The notes under the pieces were generated by a model. That model had not been told where the DNA came from. It saw only the letters and a program-made list of their open reading frames with translations, and did no database searches. Positions 9,942 to 18,305 of a DNA stretch of 64,000 bases are shown one piece after another. Both the position numbers and the translations under genes were made by a program. Origin of the DNA: Novosphingobium sp. KCTC 2891 (GTDB taxonomy: Bacteria; Pseudomonadota; Alphaproteobacteria; Sphingomonadales; Sphingomonadaceae); contig NZ_JAPCZG010000002.1 of NCBI RefSeq assembly GCF_025938155.1, forward strand, positions 1-64,000. Reading direction: 5' to 3'. The first letter of the stretch is position 1. Every line of letters starts with the position of its first letter.

Positions 9942-9983
9942 GTATCCTCCACCAGTCTCCCGATTTTGCTCGGGTCGAATCTC

Positions 9984-9999
9984 TTATCCAGATGGATAA
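9984..9999. promoter_or_regulatory. Perfect palindromic operator (TetR candidate)
   Basis: TTATCC-AGAT-GGATAA is a perfect 6-bp inverted repeat with a 4-base spacer, 41 bases before tetR and 42 bases before the kinase gene. It overlaps the -10 of the leftward promoter, so a bound repressor would block the catabolic operon. The TetR protein next door is the natural candidate, by position only. Confidence 0.7.
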
Positions 10000-10024
10000 T
10001 GTGTTTGACTTAGCCGCGTGTCAA
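9996..10024 (-). promoter_or_regulatory. Leftward promoter of the acyl-CoA operon
   Basis: Read leftward: -35 TTGACA (10019-10024), 17-base spacer, -10 CATTAT (9996-10001). The -35 is a perfect consensus and the -10 matches 4 of 6. It would give a leader of about 45-50 bases before the kinase start at 9941. Confidence 0.65.
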
Positions 10025-10040
10025 AAGGTATTTGCAGGCC

Positions 10041-10691
10041 ATGGCCAGTTCCGCCCCCGTGCCCCGCGCCGATCCGGCGGAAATGCTCAAGGAAGCCGCG
10101 CTCCGCCTGTTTGCCGAACATGGCATCGACGGCGTGACCGTGCGCCAGATCGCCGAGGGCGCCGGGCAGAAGAACCACGCCGCGGTGGGCTATCACTTCG
10201 GATCGAAGGAAGCGCTGGTGCGCGCGGTGATCGTCCACGGCGCGCGCCTGATCGATGACTTGCGCAACCGGATGCTCGACGACCTGGAAGCGCGCAGCGG
10301 CCCGGCCCGCCTGTTCGACGTGACCGACCTGCTCGTCCGCTCCTCGCTGCTGCCTTCCGATCCGCCGTGGAGCGACTGCTACAACCGCTTCGTGGTGATG
10401 ATCCAGTTGTCGAACCGGCGCCTGTTCATGGACGCCGTGGATGGGCAATGGAACTCGGGCTACCAGCGCTGCCTCGATCATGCCCGGCGGCTGATGGCCG
10501 ACGTGGCCCCCACGCTGGTCAACCAGCGGCTGCTGTTCATGGGCGCGGCGCTCGGCGGGATTCTGTCGGCGCGCGAAAGCGAACTAGCGGATACCTCGCG
10601 CCCGCATCCCACGTGGACCGACCCGGCCACGCTCGCGCGCGTGGCACAGGCGCTGGCGGCCATCCTCGAAGGCGGCCCTGCGCCCGATTGA
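10041..10691 (+). CDS. TetR family transcriptional regulator
   Basis: TetR repressor of 216 residues. The N-terminal helix-turn-helix is clear (A-L-R-L-F-A-E-H-G-I-D-G-V-T-V-R-Q-I-A, then YHFGSKEALVRA around residue 55), and the C-terminal ligand domain is variable. ATG 10041 is preferred; a TTG at 10032 is in frame. It is divergent from the five-gene acyl-CoA operon across a 99-base region holding a perfect palindrome, the standard arrangement for a repressor that senses an acyl-CoA intermediate of the operon it controls. The ligand is not predictable. Confidence 0.92.
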   Translation: MASSAPVPRADPAEMLKEAALRLFAEHGIDGVTVRQIAEGAGQKNHAAVGYHFGSKEALVRAVIVHGARLIDDLRNRMLDDLEARSGPARLFDVTDLLVRSSLLPSDPPWSDCYNRFVVMIQLSNRRLFMDAVDGQWNSGYQRCLDHARRLMADVAPTLVNQRLLFMGAALGGILSARESELADTSRPHPTWTDPATLARVAQALAAILEGGPAPD

Positions 10692-10707
10692 ACGACACCA
10701 AATGAAA

Positions 10708-10733
10708 GGGGCACCGGCCTTGGCCGATGCCCC
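10708..10733. terminator. Hairpin between convergent tetR and the HWE response-regulator gene
   Basis: GGGGCACCGGCC (10708-10719) pairs with GGCCGATGCCCC (10722-10733) with one mismatch and a 2-base loop. It lies between two convergent stops (10691 and 10768). Leftward it is followed by a T-rich stretch (CTTTCATTT), so it could end the signalling operon; rightward there is no U-tract. Confidence 0.5.
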
Positions 10734-10767
10734 TGAAGTTCACTTCATGCGCTCACGTCATGCCACC

Positions 10768-12594
10768 TCAACGCAGGGCTGCGGATTTCGATCCTGCGGG
10801 CGCCAAAGAACTTGCCGCCGCCAGCTGGCGCGCCACGTTCAGCAGCTGCACCGCGTCGAAGGGCTTGCCCACCACAGGGCGGTCGGCGAAGCAGGCGGGC
10901 AGATGCTCGCGCCCGTAACCGCTGACGAAGGCGAAGCGCACACCCGCCGCGTCGAACGCCGCGGCCACCTTGTCCACCTTTTCGCCATGCAGATTGCCGT
11001 CGAGCAGGGCAATGTCGGGACGCTGCGAGGCAATCGCCTCGATCGCCTCGGCGCAAGTGGTGACCGGCCCCAATGGCACCGCGCCGGCGTTCTCCAGCAG
11101 CATTTCGAGTTCCATGGCCACCAGTGGTTCGTCTTCGACGATCAGCACGCGCTGTCCCGCGATCGACAGGCCATCGGCACGCGAGTCAGGACCTGTCGGC
11201 GCCGACCTGACGGGAGGCACCGCGCAGGATGCGCCCTGCGCCAGCGGCATCCGCAGCGTCCAATGCACGCCTTCGGGGCGGAATTCGGATCGCGCCTCGC
11301 CGCCCAGACTCGACTGGATCAGCCGCGAGCCGAACCCCGAGTGATCGGGCGGTGCCACCGCCGGGCCGCCGCTTTCGCGCCAGTCCAGCAGCAGTGTGCC
11401 CTCGCACACGTCCCAGGTCACATCCACGCGCCCCGCCGTATCCGACAGCGCACCGTACTTGATCGCGTTGGTGACGAGTTCGTGGAACACCATCGCCAGC
11501 CGCAGAGCCGGTTCGGGCGCCAGATAGGCCGAGGGGCCTGACGCGCTGAGCCGTCCGGTGGGCACGGCCCCCAGCGCGAGTTGCTCGGCGATCAGTTCAG
11601 CCACGCTCGCCCCTTCCCACGTCGCCGCGCTGAGCAGCGAGTGCGCGCGCGCCAGTGCCTGCAGGCGCCCGGTGAACGTCTTGAGAAAAGCCTCGGGCGA
11701 GCGCGAGTGACGCACGCTTTGCGTCGCGATGGCCTGGACCGTCGCGAGCGAGTTCTTCACGCGGTGGTTGAGTTCGCCCACCAGCAGCGCCTGCGTCTCC
11801 TCCGCCCGGCGCCGCTCGGTCACGTCGAGCACCTGCAGCGCCAGCGTGCCCCGGCCATCGGGCCCGGTGAGCGACGAGCAATACCATTCACCATCGATCG
11901 TCACGCCGTCGGCGCGCGCCATGCGGTGGTGCATCGTCTCACTCGCCTCGCCCCGGTCAAGCAGCGCCTGCATCGCCCGCACGAAATCCGCGCGCCCGTC
12001 CTCGGGCAGCCACGGCACCTGCGAAATCTGGAGGCCCAGCACGTCGGCGCGGGCGAAGCCCGTCATCCGCTCGGTCGAACGGGTCCAGGTGATGACGCGC
12101 AGGTCGGCGTCGATTTCGATGATCCCCAGCGGGGAATTGTCGCTGTGCGCGCGCAGCCGCGACAGCACCAGGCCCAGTTCGTCGCGCTGCCGAGCCAGTT
12201 CCTGCCGCTGCCGCGCGAGCTGCGCGAACACGCCCACCTTGCTTGCCAGCACCTGCGGATCGACCGGCTTGAGCAGGTAATCGACCGCTCCCGCCTCGAA
12301 ACCGCGGAACTTGCGCCGCTCGTCAGTGGCAAGCGCGGTCAGGAAGATGATCGGCACGCCGCGCGTCCGCTCGATCCCGCGCATCAGTTCGGCCAGTTCG
12401 AAGCCGTCCATGCCCGGCATCATCACGTCGAGCAGGGCCAGCGCGAAATCCTGTTTCAGCAGCAATTCCAGCGCCTCGAAGCCGCTGCGCGCCTTGACCA
12501 CCTCGATCCCGCTCTGCTGGAGCAACGCTTCCAGCGCGCGCAGGTTCTCCTCGATATCGTCCACCGCCAGGATGCGGACCGGCTCAAGCTGCAT
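10768..12594 (-). CDS. REC-PAS-HWE kinase-REC signalling protein
   Basis: Cytoplasmic response-regulator/kinase hybrid of 608 residues. REC1 (about 5-125) has phospho-acceptor D56 in LLDVMMPG. A PAS sensor follows (about 150-260; TWTRSTERMTGFARAD). The HWE/HisKA_2-type kinase core begins with the E-L-N-H-R-V-K-N-S-L phospho-acceptor box near residue 290, and REC2 (about 490-600) has VLIVEDEP and LLDGNLHG. No transmembrane segment is seen. It is third in an operon with CheR and a triple-REC hybrid kinase (11-base overlap with cheR). HWE kinases commonly feed the alphaproteobacterial general stress response, and an EcfG-type promoter precedes this operon. Confidence 0.9.
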   Translation of the reverse strand: MQLEPVRILAVDDIEENLRALEALLQQSGIEVVKARSGFEALELLLKQDFALALLDVMMPGMDGFELAELMRGIERTRGVPIIFLTALATDERRKFRGFEAGAVDYLLKPVDPQVLASKVGVFAQLARQRQELARQRDELGLVLSRLRAHSDNSPLGIIEIDADLRVITWTRSTERMTGFARADVLGLQISQVPWLPEDGRADFVRAMQALLDRGEASETMHHRMARADGVTIDGEWYCSSLTGPDGRGTLALQVLDVTERRRAEETQALLVGELNHRVKNSLATVQAIATQSVRHSRSPEAFLKTFTGRLQALARAHSLLSAATWEGASVAELIAEQLALGAVPTGRLSASGPSAYLAPEPALRLAMVFHELVTNAIKYGALSDTAGRVDVTWDVCEGTLLLDWRESGGPAVAPPDHSGFGSRLIQSSLGGEARSEFRPEGVHWTLRMPLAQGASCAVPPVRSAPTGPDSRADGLSIAGQRVLIVEDEPLVAMELEMLLENAGAVPLGPVTTCAEAIEAIASQRPDIALLDGNLHGEKVDKVAAAFDAAGVRFAFVSGYGREHLPACFADRPVVGKPFDAVQLLNVARQLAAASSLAPAGSKSAALR

Positions 12595-13444
12595 CGCGCG
12601 TCTCCGTCACCGGCACGACATTGCGGCGGAAGATCTTCTCCTCCGGCACGAAATCGGCGAACGCATCGGAATGGGCAGAAAAGCGCAGCGTTTCCTTGGA
12701 TCCCAGCCCCAGGAACCCGCCCCGCGCCAACGAGCGCCCGAACAGCCCGAGCGCGCGGTCCTGCAACTGCCGATCGAAATAGATCAGGACATTGCGGCTG
12801 GAAATCAGCTGCATTTCGGAAAAGACCTCGTCGCTGGCCAGGTTGTGGTCGGCAAAGACCGTGCGCCGGCGCAGGCTGGGATCGAACCGCGCCGCACCGA
12901 ACGCCGCCGTGTAGTAGTCCGACAGCGAGCCCTTGCCCCCCGCCGCACGGTGATTGCGGGTGAAGCCGGGAATGCGATCCAGATCGTAGATCCCGGCCTT
13001 CGCCTTTTCAAGCGCGGCCGGGTTGATGTCGGTGCAATAGAAGATCGTGCGCTCCTCCAGTCCTTCCTCGCGCAGCAGGATCGCCAGCGAATAGAACTCC
13101 TCGCCATTGGCGCAGCCCGCGATCCACACCTTGAGCGAAGGCCAGGTGCGCAGATGGGGAACGACCTTTTCGCGCAGGGCGAGGAAGTAGGCCGGATCGC
13201 GGAACATCTCGCTGACCTGGATGGTCAGGAAGCCCATCAGCGCCGGCTGCACGCCGGGATCGTGCAGAACACGGTGCTGAAGCTCCGAAAAGGTCGCGCA
13301 GCCGAAATGCAGGCGCGCGCGGTCCATCCGCCGGCGCAGCGATTCGCGCGCATAGTTGCGGAAATCGAACTGGTAACGCCGCCAGATCGCTTCCAGCAGG
13401 AGGTCCAGTTCGATCTCCTCGGTGGTGTCGGGCGCGGTGATCAT
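12584..13444 (-). CDS. CheR-type protein glutamate methyltransferase, solo
   Basis: SAM-dependent methyltransferase of 286 residues with the CheR N-terminal helical domain (RRMDRARLHFG) and the catalytic-domain motifs FLTIQVSEMFRDP, W-I-A-G-C-A-N-G-E-E-x-Y-S (SAM loop) and ISSRNVLIYF. Start ATG 13444 overlaps the hybrid-kinase stop (ATGA). No cheB, chemoreceptor, cheA or cheW is in the window, so this is not a chemotaxis operon. It may methylate the adjacent kinases, or act in a phospho-relay with them. In related operons CheR usually travels with a CheB; its absence here is notable. Confidence 0.9.
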   Translation of the reverse strand: MITAPDTTEEIELDLLLEAIWRRYQFDFRNYARESLRRRMDRARLHFGCATFSELQHRVLHDPGVQPALMGFLTIQVSEMFRDPAYFLALREKVVPHLRTWPSLKVWIAGCANGEEFYSLAILLREEGLEERTIFYCTDINPAALEKAKAGIYDLDRIPGFTRNHRAAGGKGSLSDYYTAAFGAARFDPSLRRRTVFADHNLASDEVFSEMQLISSRNVLIYFDRQLQDRALGLFGRSLARGGFLGLGSKETLRFSAHSDAFADFVPEEKIFRRNVVPVTETRDAA

Positions 13445-16400
13445 CGCGGCATCCACACGCGCACCAGCGACAGCAGCTTGTCCACGTCGAGCGGCTTGGC
13501 GAGGTAATCGTTGGCCCCGGCATCGAGGCAGTCCTGCTGGTCGCGCGCCATTGCCTTGGCGGTCAGCGCAATGATCGGCAGGGCGCGCCACGCGCCCTGC
13601 TTGCGGATCTCGCGCGTGGCGGTGAGGCCGTCCATTTCCGGCATCATCACGTCCATCAGCACCAGTTCCACCGGCAGCGCCTCGCCCCTGGCTGCCTTTT
13701 CCAGCTCGTTCAGCGCCTCCAGCCCGTTGCGCGCGATCCGCACCCGCGCGCCGTGCGGCTCAAGGATGCTGGTCAGCGCATAGACGTTCCGGATATCGTC
13801 CTCGACGACGAGGATATGGCGCCCCTCCAGCGCCGCATCGCGGGTCAGCGCCTTGGCCAGCAGCTTCTGCTGCGGCTCAGGCAGGTCGGCCACGACCTGA
13901 TGAAGGAACAGCGTCACTTCATCGAGCAGGCGTTCGGGGCTTTTCGCGCCCTTGACGATGATCGACTTGGAATAACGCCGCAGGCGCAGTTCCTCTTCCG
14001 CCGAAAGATCGCGCCCGGTGTAGACGATCACCGGCGGGAAGCCGACGCTCTCGTCGGTGCTGAGCTTTTCCAGCAGGTCCAGTCCCGGCATGTCGGGCAG
14101 GTTGAGATCGAGCACCATGCAGTCGAACGTCTCGCTGCCCAGTCGTTCCAGACAGGCGGCCGCACTGTGCGCTTCCACCGTCTCGACATCGCGGGAGGCG
14201 AGCAGATGGCGCACGCTTTCGGCCTGGGCCACGTCGTCCTCCACCACCAGCACGCGGCGCAGGCGCTGGTCCATGCGCGCTTCCAGCCCTTCGAGCATCC
14301 CGACCAGCGATTCGCGCCGGACCGGCTTGAGCAGATAGCCCACCGCCCCGCTCGACAGTGCGGCGAGCGTATCGTCATCGACCGAGACGACGTGGACGGG
14401 AATGTGCCGGGTGCGCGTGTCGCGCTTGATCCGGTCGAGCACCGACAGCCCGGTGTGATCGGGCAGGTTCATGTCGAGGATTACCGCATGGGGCAAGTAT
14501 TGCCGCGCCATCAGCGCGCCTTCGTCGGCGGTGCCCGCGATCAGGCACTGGAAGCCCATCTCGTGCGCCAGATCGCTGAGGATGCGGGCGAACACGGGAT
14601 CGTCCTCCACCACCAGAATCACCCGCGCGTCACCCGACAGCACCTCGCGGTCATCCTCGGACGCCGCAGGGCGCACCATGGCCGTCGCAGGGGGAGGCGG
14701 GGATGCCGGTCGAAGCGGGGCAGCCGCGGCGGGCGGCGGCGGGAGGACCGAGGCGGGATCGTAGGCGTCCGGCAGGTCCAGCGTAAAGGCACTGCCCTGC
14801 CCCGGCGTGCTGTCGAGCGAGATGCCGCCGCCCAGCAGACGCGCCAGTTCGCGCGAGATCGAAAGGCCCAGCCCGGTGCCGCCATACTTGCGGCTGATCG
14901 TGCCATCCTCCTGCCGGAACGCCTCGAAGATCGCGTCCTGCTGCTCGGGCGCGATGCCCGGCCCCGTGTCGCGCACGGTGAAGCCGATGCGATGCCGCTC
15001 CTGGCGGTGCACTTCGAGCGCGACCTCGCCCCTGTCGGTGAACTTGATCGCGTTCGAGACGAAGTTCTTGAGAACCTGCTCCAGCCGCTGCGGATCGGTC
15101 TCGATGTCCTGCGGCACGTCCGGGTCGATCTTGACCGCCAGCATCAGCCCCTTGCTCTCGGCCGAGGCGCGGAAGCCCTGCGCGATCTTCTCCAGCAGCG
15201 GCGCGAGCCGCACGCGCCGGGGCTGCAGTTCCAGCCGCCCCGCCTCGATCTTGGAAATGTCGAGGATGTCGTTGATCAGCGTCAGCAGGTCGTTGCCGGA
15301 TGTCTCGATCGTCTGGGCAAAACGCACCTGCTCGCCCGTCAGGTTGCCACCGCGATTGTCTGCCAGCAGCCGTGCCATGATCAGCAGGGAATTGAGCGGC
15401 GTGCGCAGTTCGTGGCTCATGTTGGCGAGGAATTCGCTCTTGTAGCGGCTGGCCAGCTCCAGTTCGCCCGCCTGCGCCTTGAGCGAGACCTGCACGCGCT
15501 CCAGTTCGTCGCGCTGCGCCTCGAGCGAGCGCGCCTGCTCTTCAAGCTGCACGTTGCTCCGTTCGAGCTCGGCCTGTTGCTGCTCCAGCTCGCCCTGCGC
15601 CGCCTGCAAGGCGCGCGTCTGCGCTTCCAGCTCGTCGTTGTTGGCACGCAGTTCCTCGCCCTGCGCCTGCAATTCCTCGGCCTGCTGCTGCGTCTCGGCC
15701 AGCAGCGCCTGAAGCTGCGCGCGGTACTTGCCCGAACGGATGGCGACGCCGAGCTGGCGGCGCACGAGGTCCAGATAGGCCGCCACGTCGGCACCGGTCA
15801 CGTCGGCCTCACCCAGGAAGCCGAGCTCGACGACGGCGTTCACCGTGCCATCCACTTCGGTCACGCCGATCACCAGCCGGCCGGGACGCGCCCGGCCCAG
15901 CGCGGAACCGAAGCTGAAATAGCCATCGGGCACCTGGTCGATGGTGATCGTGCGGCCTTCGTCGACCGCGCGCATGGCGATGCCGTCATCGCGTGACAAT
16001 CGCTGCGGCAGCGGCGCGGACTCGGGCACGCCCAGCGCTGCGATCCGGCGGAAGCCCTCGCCATCACGCACATAGATGGCCCCGGCCGAAGCGCCGGTGC
16101 GACCGGCGATATAGCGCAAGGCCGCACGGCCCAGATCGTCCAGCCCCTGCTCGCCGCCGACCGCCAGTGCCAGTCCCGCCTCGCCGTCGCGCAGCCATTG
16201 CTGGCGCACCGCCTCGTTGCGATAACGGATGAACATCACGCCAAGGCTCGCCAGCGCGATCTCCACCAGCGTTGCCAGCGTGCGGTTGACCATCGCGACG
16301 GAGGGATCGACGCCGGCGGGCGCGAGGTAGAACCCTGCAATCGTCAGTACCGTGGCCATCGCCGCTGACGCCACCGGCACCCACGGCCGGTCCGACAGGA

Positions 16401-16545
16401 ACGCCAGCACGGTCGGCACCAGATAGATGACCCACACGGCAGTGCCGAGCGGGAACACGAGATCCGCCGCGAACGTCAGGCCGAGTATGGCGATAAGGGC
16501 AAGGCTCAGCAGATTACGGGCGGCAACGCCGCGCTGGAAAGGCAT
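13441..16545 (-). CDS. Membrane hybrid histidine kinase with GAF and three receiver domains
   Basis: Protein of 1034 residues from ATG 16545. In order: hydrophobic segments (about 12-105), GAF-like sensor (about 120-270), a long Q/E-rich coiled coil (275-365), HisKA with phospho-acceptor H378 in the S-H-E-L-R-T-P-L-N box, HATPase (G-T-G-L-G-L-S-I near residue 570), a Pro/Ala linker and three REC domains (about 655-770, 775-890 and 915-1030; LDMNLPDH, LDLNLPDM, MDVMMPEM). It is the first gene of the operon with CheR and the REC-PAS-HWE-REC protein and overlaps cheR by four bases. An EcfG-type promoter lies 77-101 bases upstream. The start lacks a strong Shine-Dalgarno, so it is moderately certain. 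Confidence 0.9.
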   Translation of the reverse strand: MPFQRGVAARNLLSLALIAILGLTFAADLVFPLGTAVWVIYLVPTVLAFLSDRPWVPVASAAMATVLTIAGFYLAPAGVDPSVAMVNRTLATLVEIALASLGVMFIRYRNEAVRQQWLRDGEAGLALAVGGEQGLDDLGRAALRYIAGRTGASAGAIYVRDGEGFRRIAALGVPESAPLPQRLSRDDGIAMRAVDEGRTITIDQVPDGYFSFGSALGRARPGRLVIGVTEVDGTVNAVVELGFLGEADVTGADVAAYLDLVRRQLGVAIRSGKYRAQLQALLAETQQQAEELQAQGEELRANNDELEAQTRALQAAQGELEQQQAELERSNVQLEEQARSLEAQRDELERVQVSLKAQAGELELASRYKSEFLANMSHELRTPLNSLLIMARLLADNRGGNLTGEQVRFAQTIETSGNDLLTLINDILDISKIEAGRLELQPRRVRLAPLLEKIAQGFRASAESKGLMLAVKIDPDVPQDIETDPQRLEQVLKNFVSNAIKFTDRGEVALEVHRQERHRIGFTVRDTGPGIAPEQQDAIFEAFRQEDGTISRKYGGTGLGLSISRELARLLGGGISLDSTPGQGSAFTLDLPDAYDPASVLPPPPAAAAPLRPASPPPPATAMVRPAASEDDREVLSGDARVILVVEDDPVFARILSDLAHEMGFQCLIAGTADEGALMARQYLPHAVILDMNLPDHTGLSVLDRIKRDTRTRHIPVHVVSVDDDTLAALSSGAVGYLLKPVRRESLVGMLEGLEARMDQRLRRVLVVEDDVAQAESVRHLLASRDVETVEAHSAAACLERLGSETFDCMVLDLNLPDMPGLDLLEKLSTDESVGFPPVIVYTGRDLSAEEELRLRRYSKSIIVKGAKSPERLLDEVTLFLHQVVADLPEPQQKLLAKALTRDAALEGRHILVVEDDIRNVYALTSILEPHGARVRIARNGLEALNELEKAARGEALPVELVLMDVMMPEMDGLTATREIRKQGAWRALPIIALTAKAMARDQQDCLDAGANDYLAKPLDVDKLLSLVRVWMPR

Positions 16546-16621
16546 CTGGTTACTCTGTGAGGACACCCTGGTCGATCGAGCCGCCCCCCACTTCGCGCAC
16601 GACGATCGTATTGCGCAGGGC

Positions 16622-16646
16622 AACGCCTCAGCGCCGGCCCGGTTCC
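16622..16646 (-). promoter_or_regulatory. EcfG-type promoter for the hybrid-kinase/CheR/HWE operon
   Basis: Read leftward: GGAAC (16642-16646), 16-base spacer, CGTT (16622-16625), an exact match to the EcfG general-stress promoter. The inferred start near 16613 gives a leader of about 70 bases to ATG 16545. Confidence 0.65.
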
Positions 16647-16851
16647 CGGCACCACCCTGTGCGTGAGAGCAGCTAACCAAAGACAGATGCGCAGGCCCGG
16701 CCCATCTGCAATGGTGCGGCGCATGAATACGGCAGCCACCGACAGCGCAGCGGTGCGCCCGCACCAGCGCGCTTCGAGGGATGGACCAAAGTGCGGCCGA
16801 GGGAGATTCGGCGCTCTATCGCCGCATCGGATAGCGACGCCCGGTCATTCA

Positions 16852-16863
16852 GCAAACGTTTGC
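16852..16863. promoter_or_regulatory. LacI-family operator before the MFS gene
   Basis: GCAAACGTTTGC is a perfect 12-bp palindrome with the CG centre typical of LacI-family operators, 73 bases before the MFS start. The identical 12-mer recurs at 19436-19447 before the TonB receptor. The remainder of the 390-base gap 16546-16936 holds the leftward EcfG promoter and no credible gene. Confidence 0.75.
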
Positions 16864-16936
16864 CATATTCGTCGCATTGCTGTATCCGCTTGCCAAGGCC
16901 CGCGATAACATCGGGCGAACGGGATGAGGACAATTC

Positions 16937-18259
16937 ATGCGTGACCTGACGGCAAAGCCGCGGATGAGCCTGCTGCGCATCATCGAGATGAACCTCGGGT
17001 TCCTCGGCATCCAGTTCTCGTTCGGGCTGCAGCAGGCGAACATGGGGCCGATCTACCGCTTCCTTGGCGCGGACGAGGCGACCCTGCCGCTGCTGTGGCT
17101 GGCCGGCCCTGTCACCGGGCTGCTCGTCCAGCCCATCGTCGGCGCGATGAGCGACCGCACGGTGAGCCGGTTCGGCCGCCGGACGCCCTATTTCCTCGTC
17201 GGCGCACTGCTGTGCAGCCTGGGCCTGCTGCTCATGCCCTACAGCCCGGCACTGTGGTTTGCCGCCAGCCTGCTGTGGATGCTCGATGCCGCCAACAACG
17301 TCACCATGGAGCCATACCGCGCCTATGTCGGCGACCGGCTCGACGCCGACCAGCGCACCACCGGGTTCCTCGTGCAGAGCGCGTTCACCGGACTGTCGCA
17401 GACGCTGGCCTATCTCGCGCCTTCGCTGCTGGTGTGGTGGGGATTCAGCGCCGACGCGGTCGATGCCAACGGCATCCCCCAGGTCACCCGGATCGCCTTC
17501 GTCGCGGGCGCGGTGATCTCTCTCACCACGATCCTGTGGTCGGTGATCCGCGTTCCGGAGCTGCCGCTGTCCGAAGCGGAAATCGTGCGCATCCGCAGCG
17601 AGCGCCTGTCGCCCGGCACGGCGCTGCGCGATTTCGCCGCGGCGGTGGCGGAAATGCCGCGCCCGATGCGCCAGTTGGCGCTGTCGATGCTGTTCCAGTG
17701 GTTCGCGATGTTCGCCTACTGGCAGTTCGTGGCCTTCGCGCTGGCGCGCTCGATCTTCCAGACGAGCGACCCGGCCAGTCCCGCCTTCCGTCAGGCCGTG
17801 CTTCTCGCCGGGCAGGCGGGCGCGGTCTACAACGCCATCGCCTTTGTTGCCGCCGCGGCGATGATTCCCCTGGCCACCCGGCTGGGCGCGCGCAACGTCC
17901 ACGCCGCCGCCGTCGCGCTGTCGGGCCTTGCCATGCTGGCGATCCCCCACGCTACCGACCGGACCACGCTGTTCCTGCTGATGACCGGTATCGGCATCGG
18001 CTGGGCGAGCATGATGGGCAACCCCTACGTCATGCTGGCCGGCGCGATCCCGCCGGAGCGGACCGGCGTTTACATGGGTATCTTCAACATGTTCATCGTG
18101 CTGCCCATGCTGATCGAAACGCTGGTCGTGCCGGTAATCTACCAGCCGCTGTTGGGCGGGGATCCACGTAACATATTGCTACTTTCGGGTGTTTTCATGC
18201 TAGCAGCAGGCGCGGCGACGCTGATCGTCCGGACCGCGCCCGAAAGGAGCGCCGCGTAA
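16937..18259 (+). CDS. SLC45-type MFS sugar transporter
   Basis: Inner-membrane major facilitator of 440 residues with about 12 hydrophobic helices. The loop 2-3 signature R-F-G-R-R-T-P-Y near residue 73, a PIVGAMSD stretch and QFSFGLQQANMGPIY in helix 1 resemble the sucrose/maltose (SLC45/SUT-like) branch. Shine-Dalgarno GATGAGGA precedes ATG 16937. Together with the LacI operator upstream and the GH68 and fructokinase genes downstream, it most likely imports intact sucrose or a small fructoside. Substrate is inferred from context. Confidence 0.85.
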   Translation: MRDLTAKPRMSLLRIIEMNLGFLGIQFSFGLQQANMGPIYRFLGADEATLPLLWLAGPVTGLLVQPIVGAMSDRTVSRFGRRTPYFLVGALLCSLGLLLMPYSPALWFAASLLWMLDAANNVTMEPYRAYVGDRLDADQRTTGFLVQSAFTGLSQTLAYLAPSLLVWWGFSADAVDANGIPQVTRIAFVAGAVISLTTILWSVIRVPELPLSEAEIVRIRSERLSPGTALRDFAAAVAEMPRPMRQLALSMLFQWFAMFAYWQFVAFALARSIFQTSDPASPAFRQAVLLAGQAGAVYNAIAFVAAAAMIPLATRLGARNVHAAAVALSGLAMLAIPHATDRTTLFLLMTGIGIGWASMMGNPYVMLAGAIPPERTGVYMGIFNMFIVLPMLIETLVVPVIYQPLLGGDPRNILLLSGVFMLAAGAATLIVRTAPERSAA

Positions 18260-18305
18260 CCGGCCTGTCACGCTCGGCACGGGGTCTCGAAACGGGGTTG
18301 GCGGG

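Noticed and set aside
12584..13444. Chemotaxis operon
   Set aside because: CheR alone is present; no CheA, CheW, CheB or receptor is encoded nearby.
13753..15996. A 747-residue plus-strand frame
   Set aside because: Antisense to the hybrid kinase, which has clear domains along its full length.
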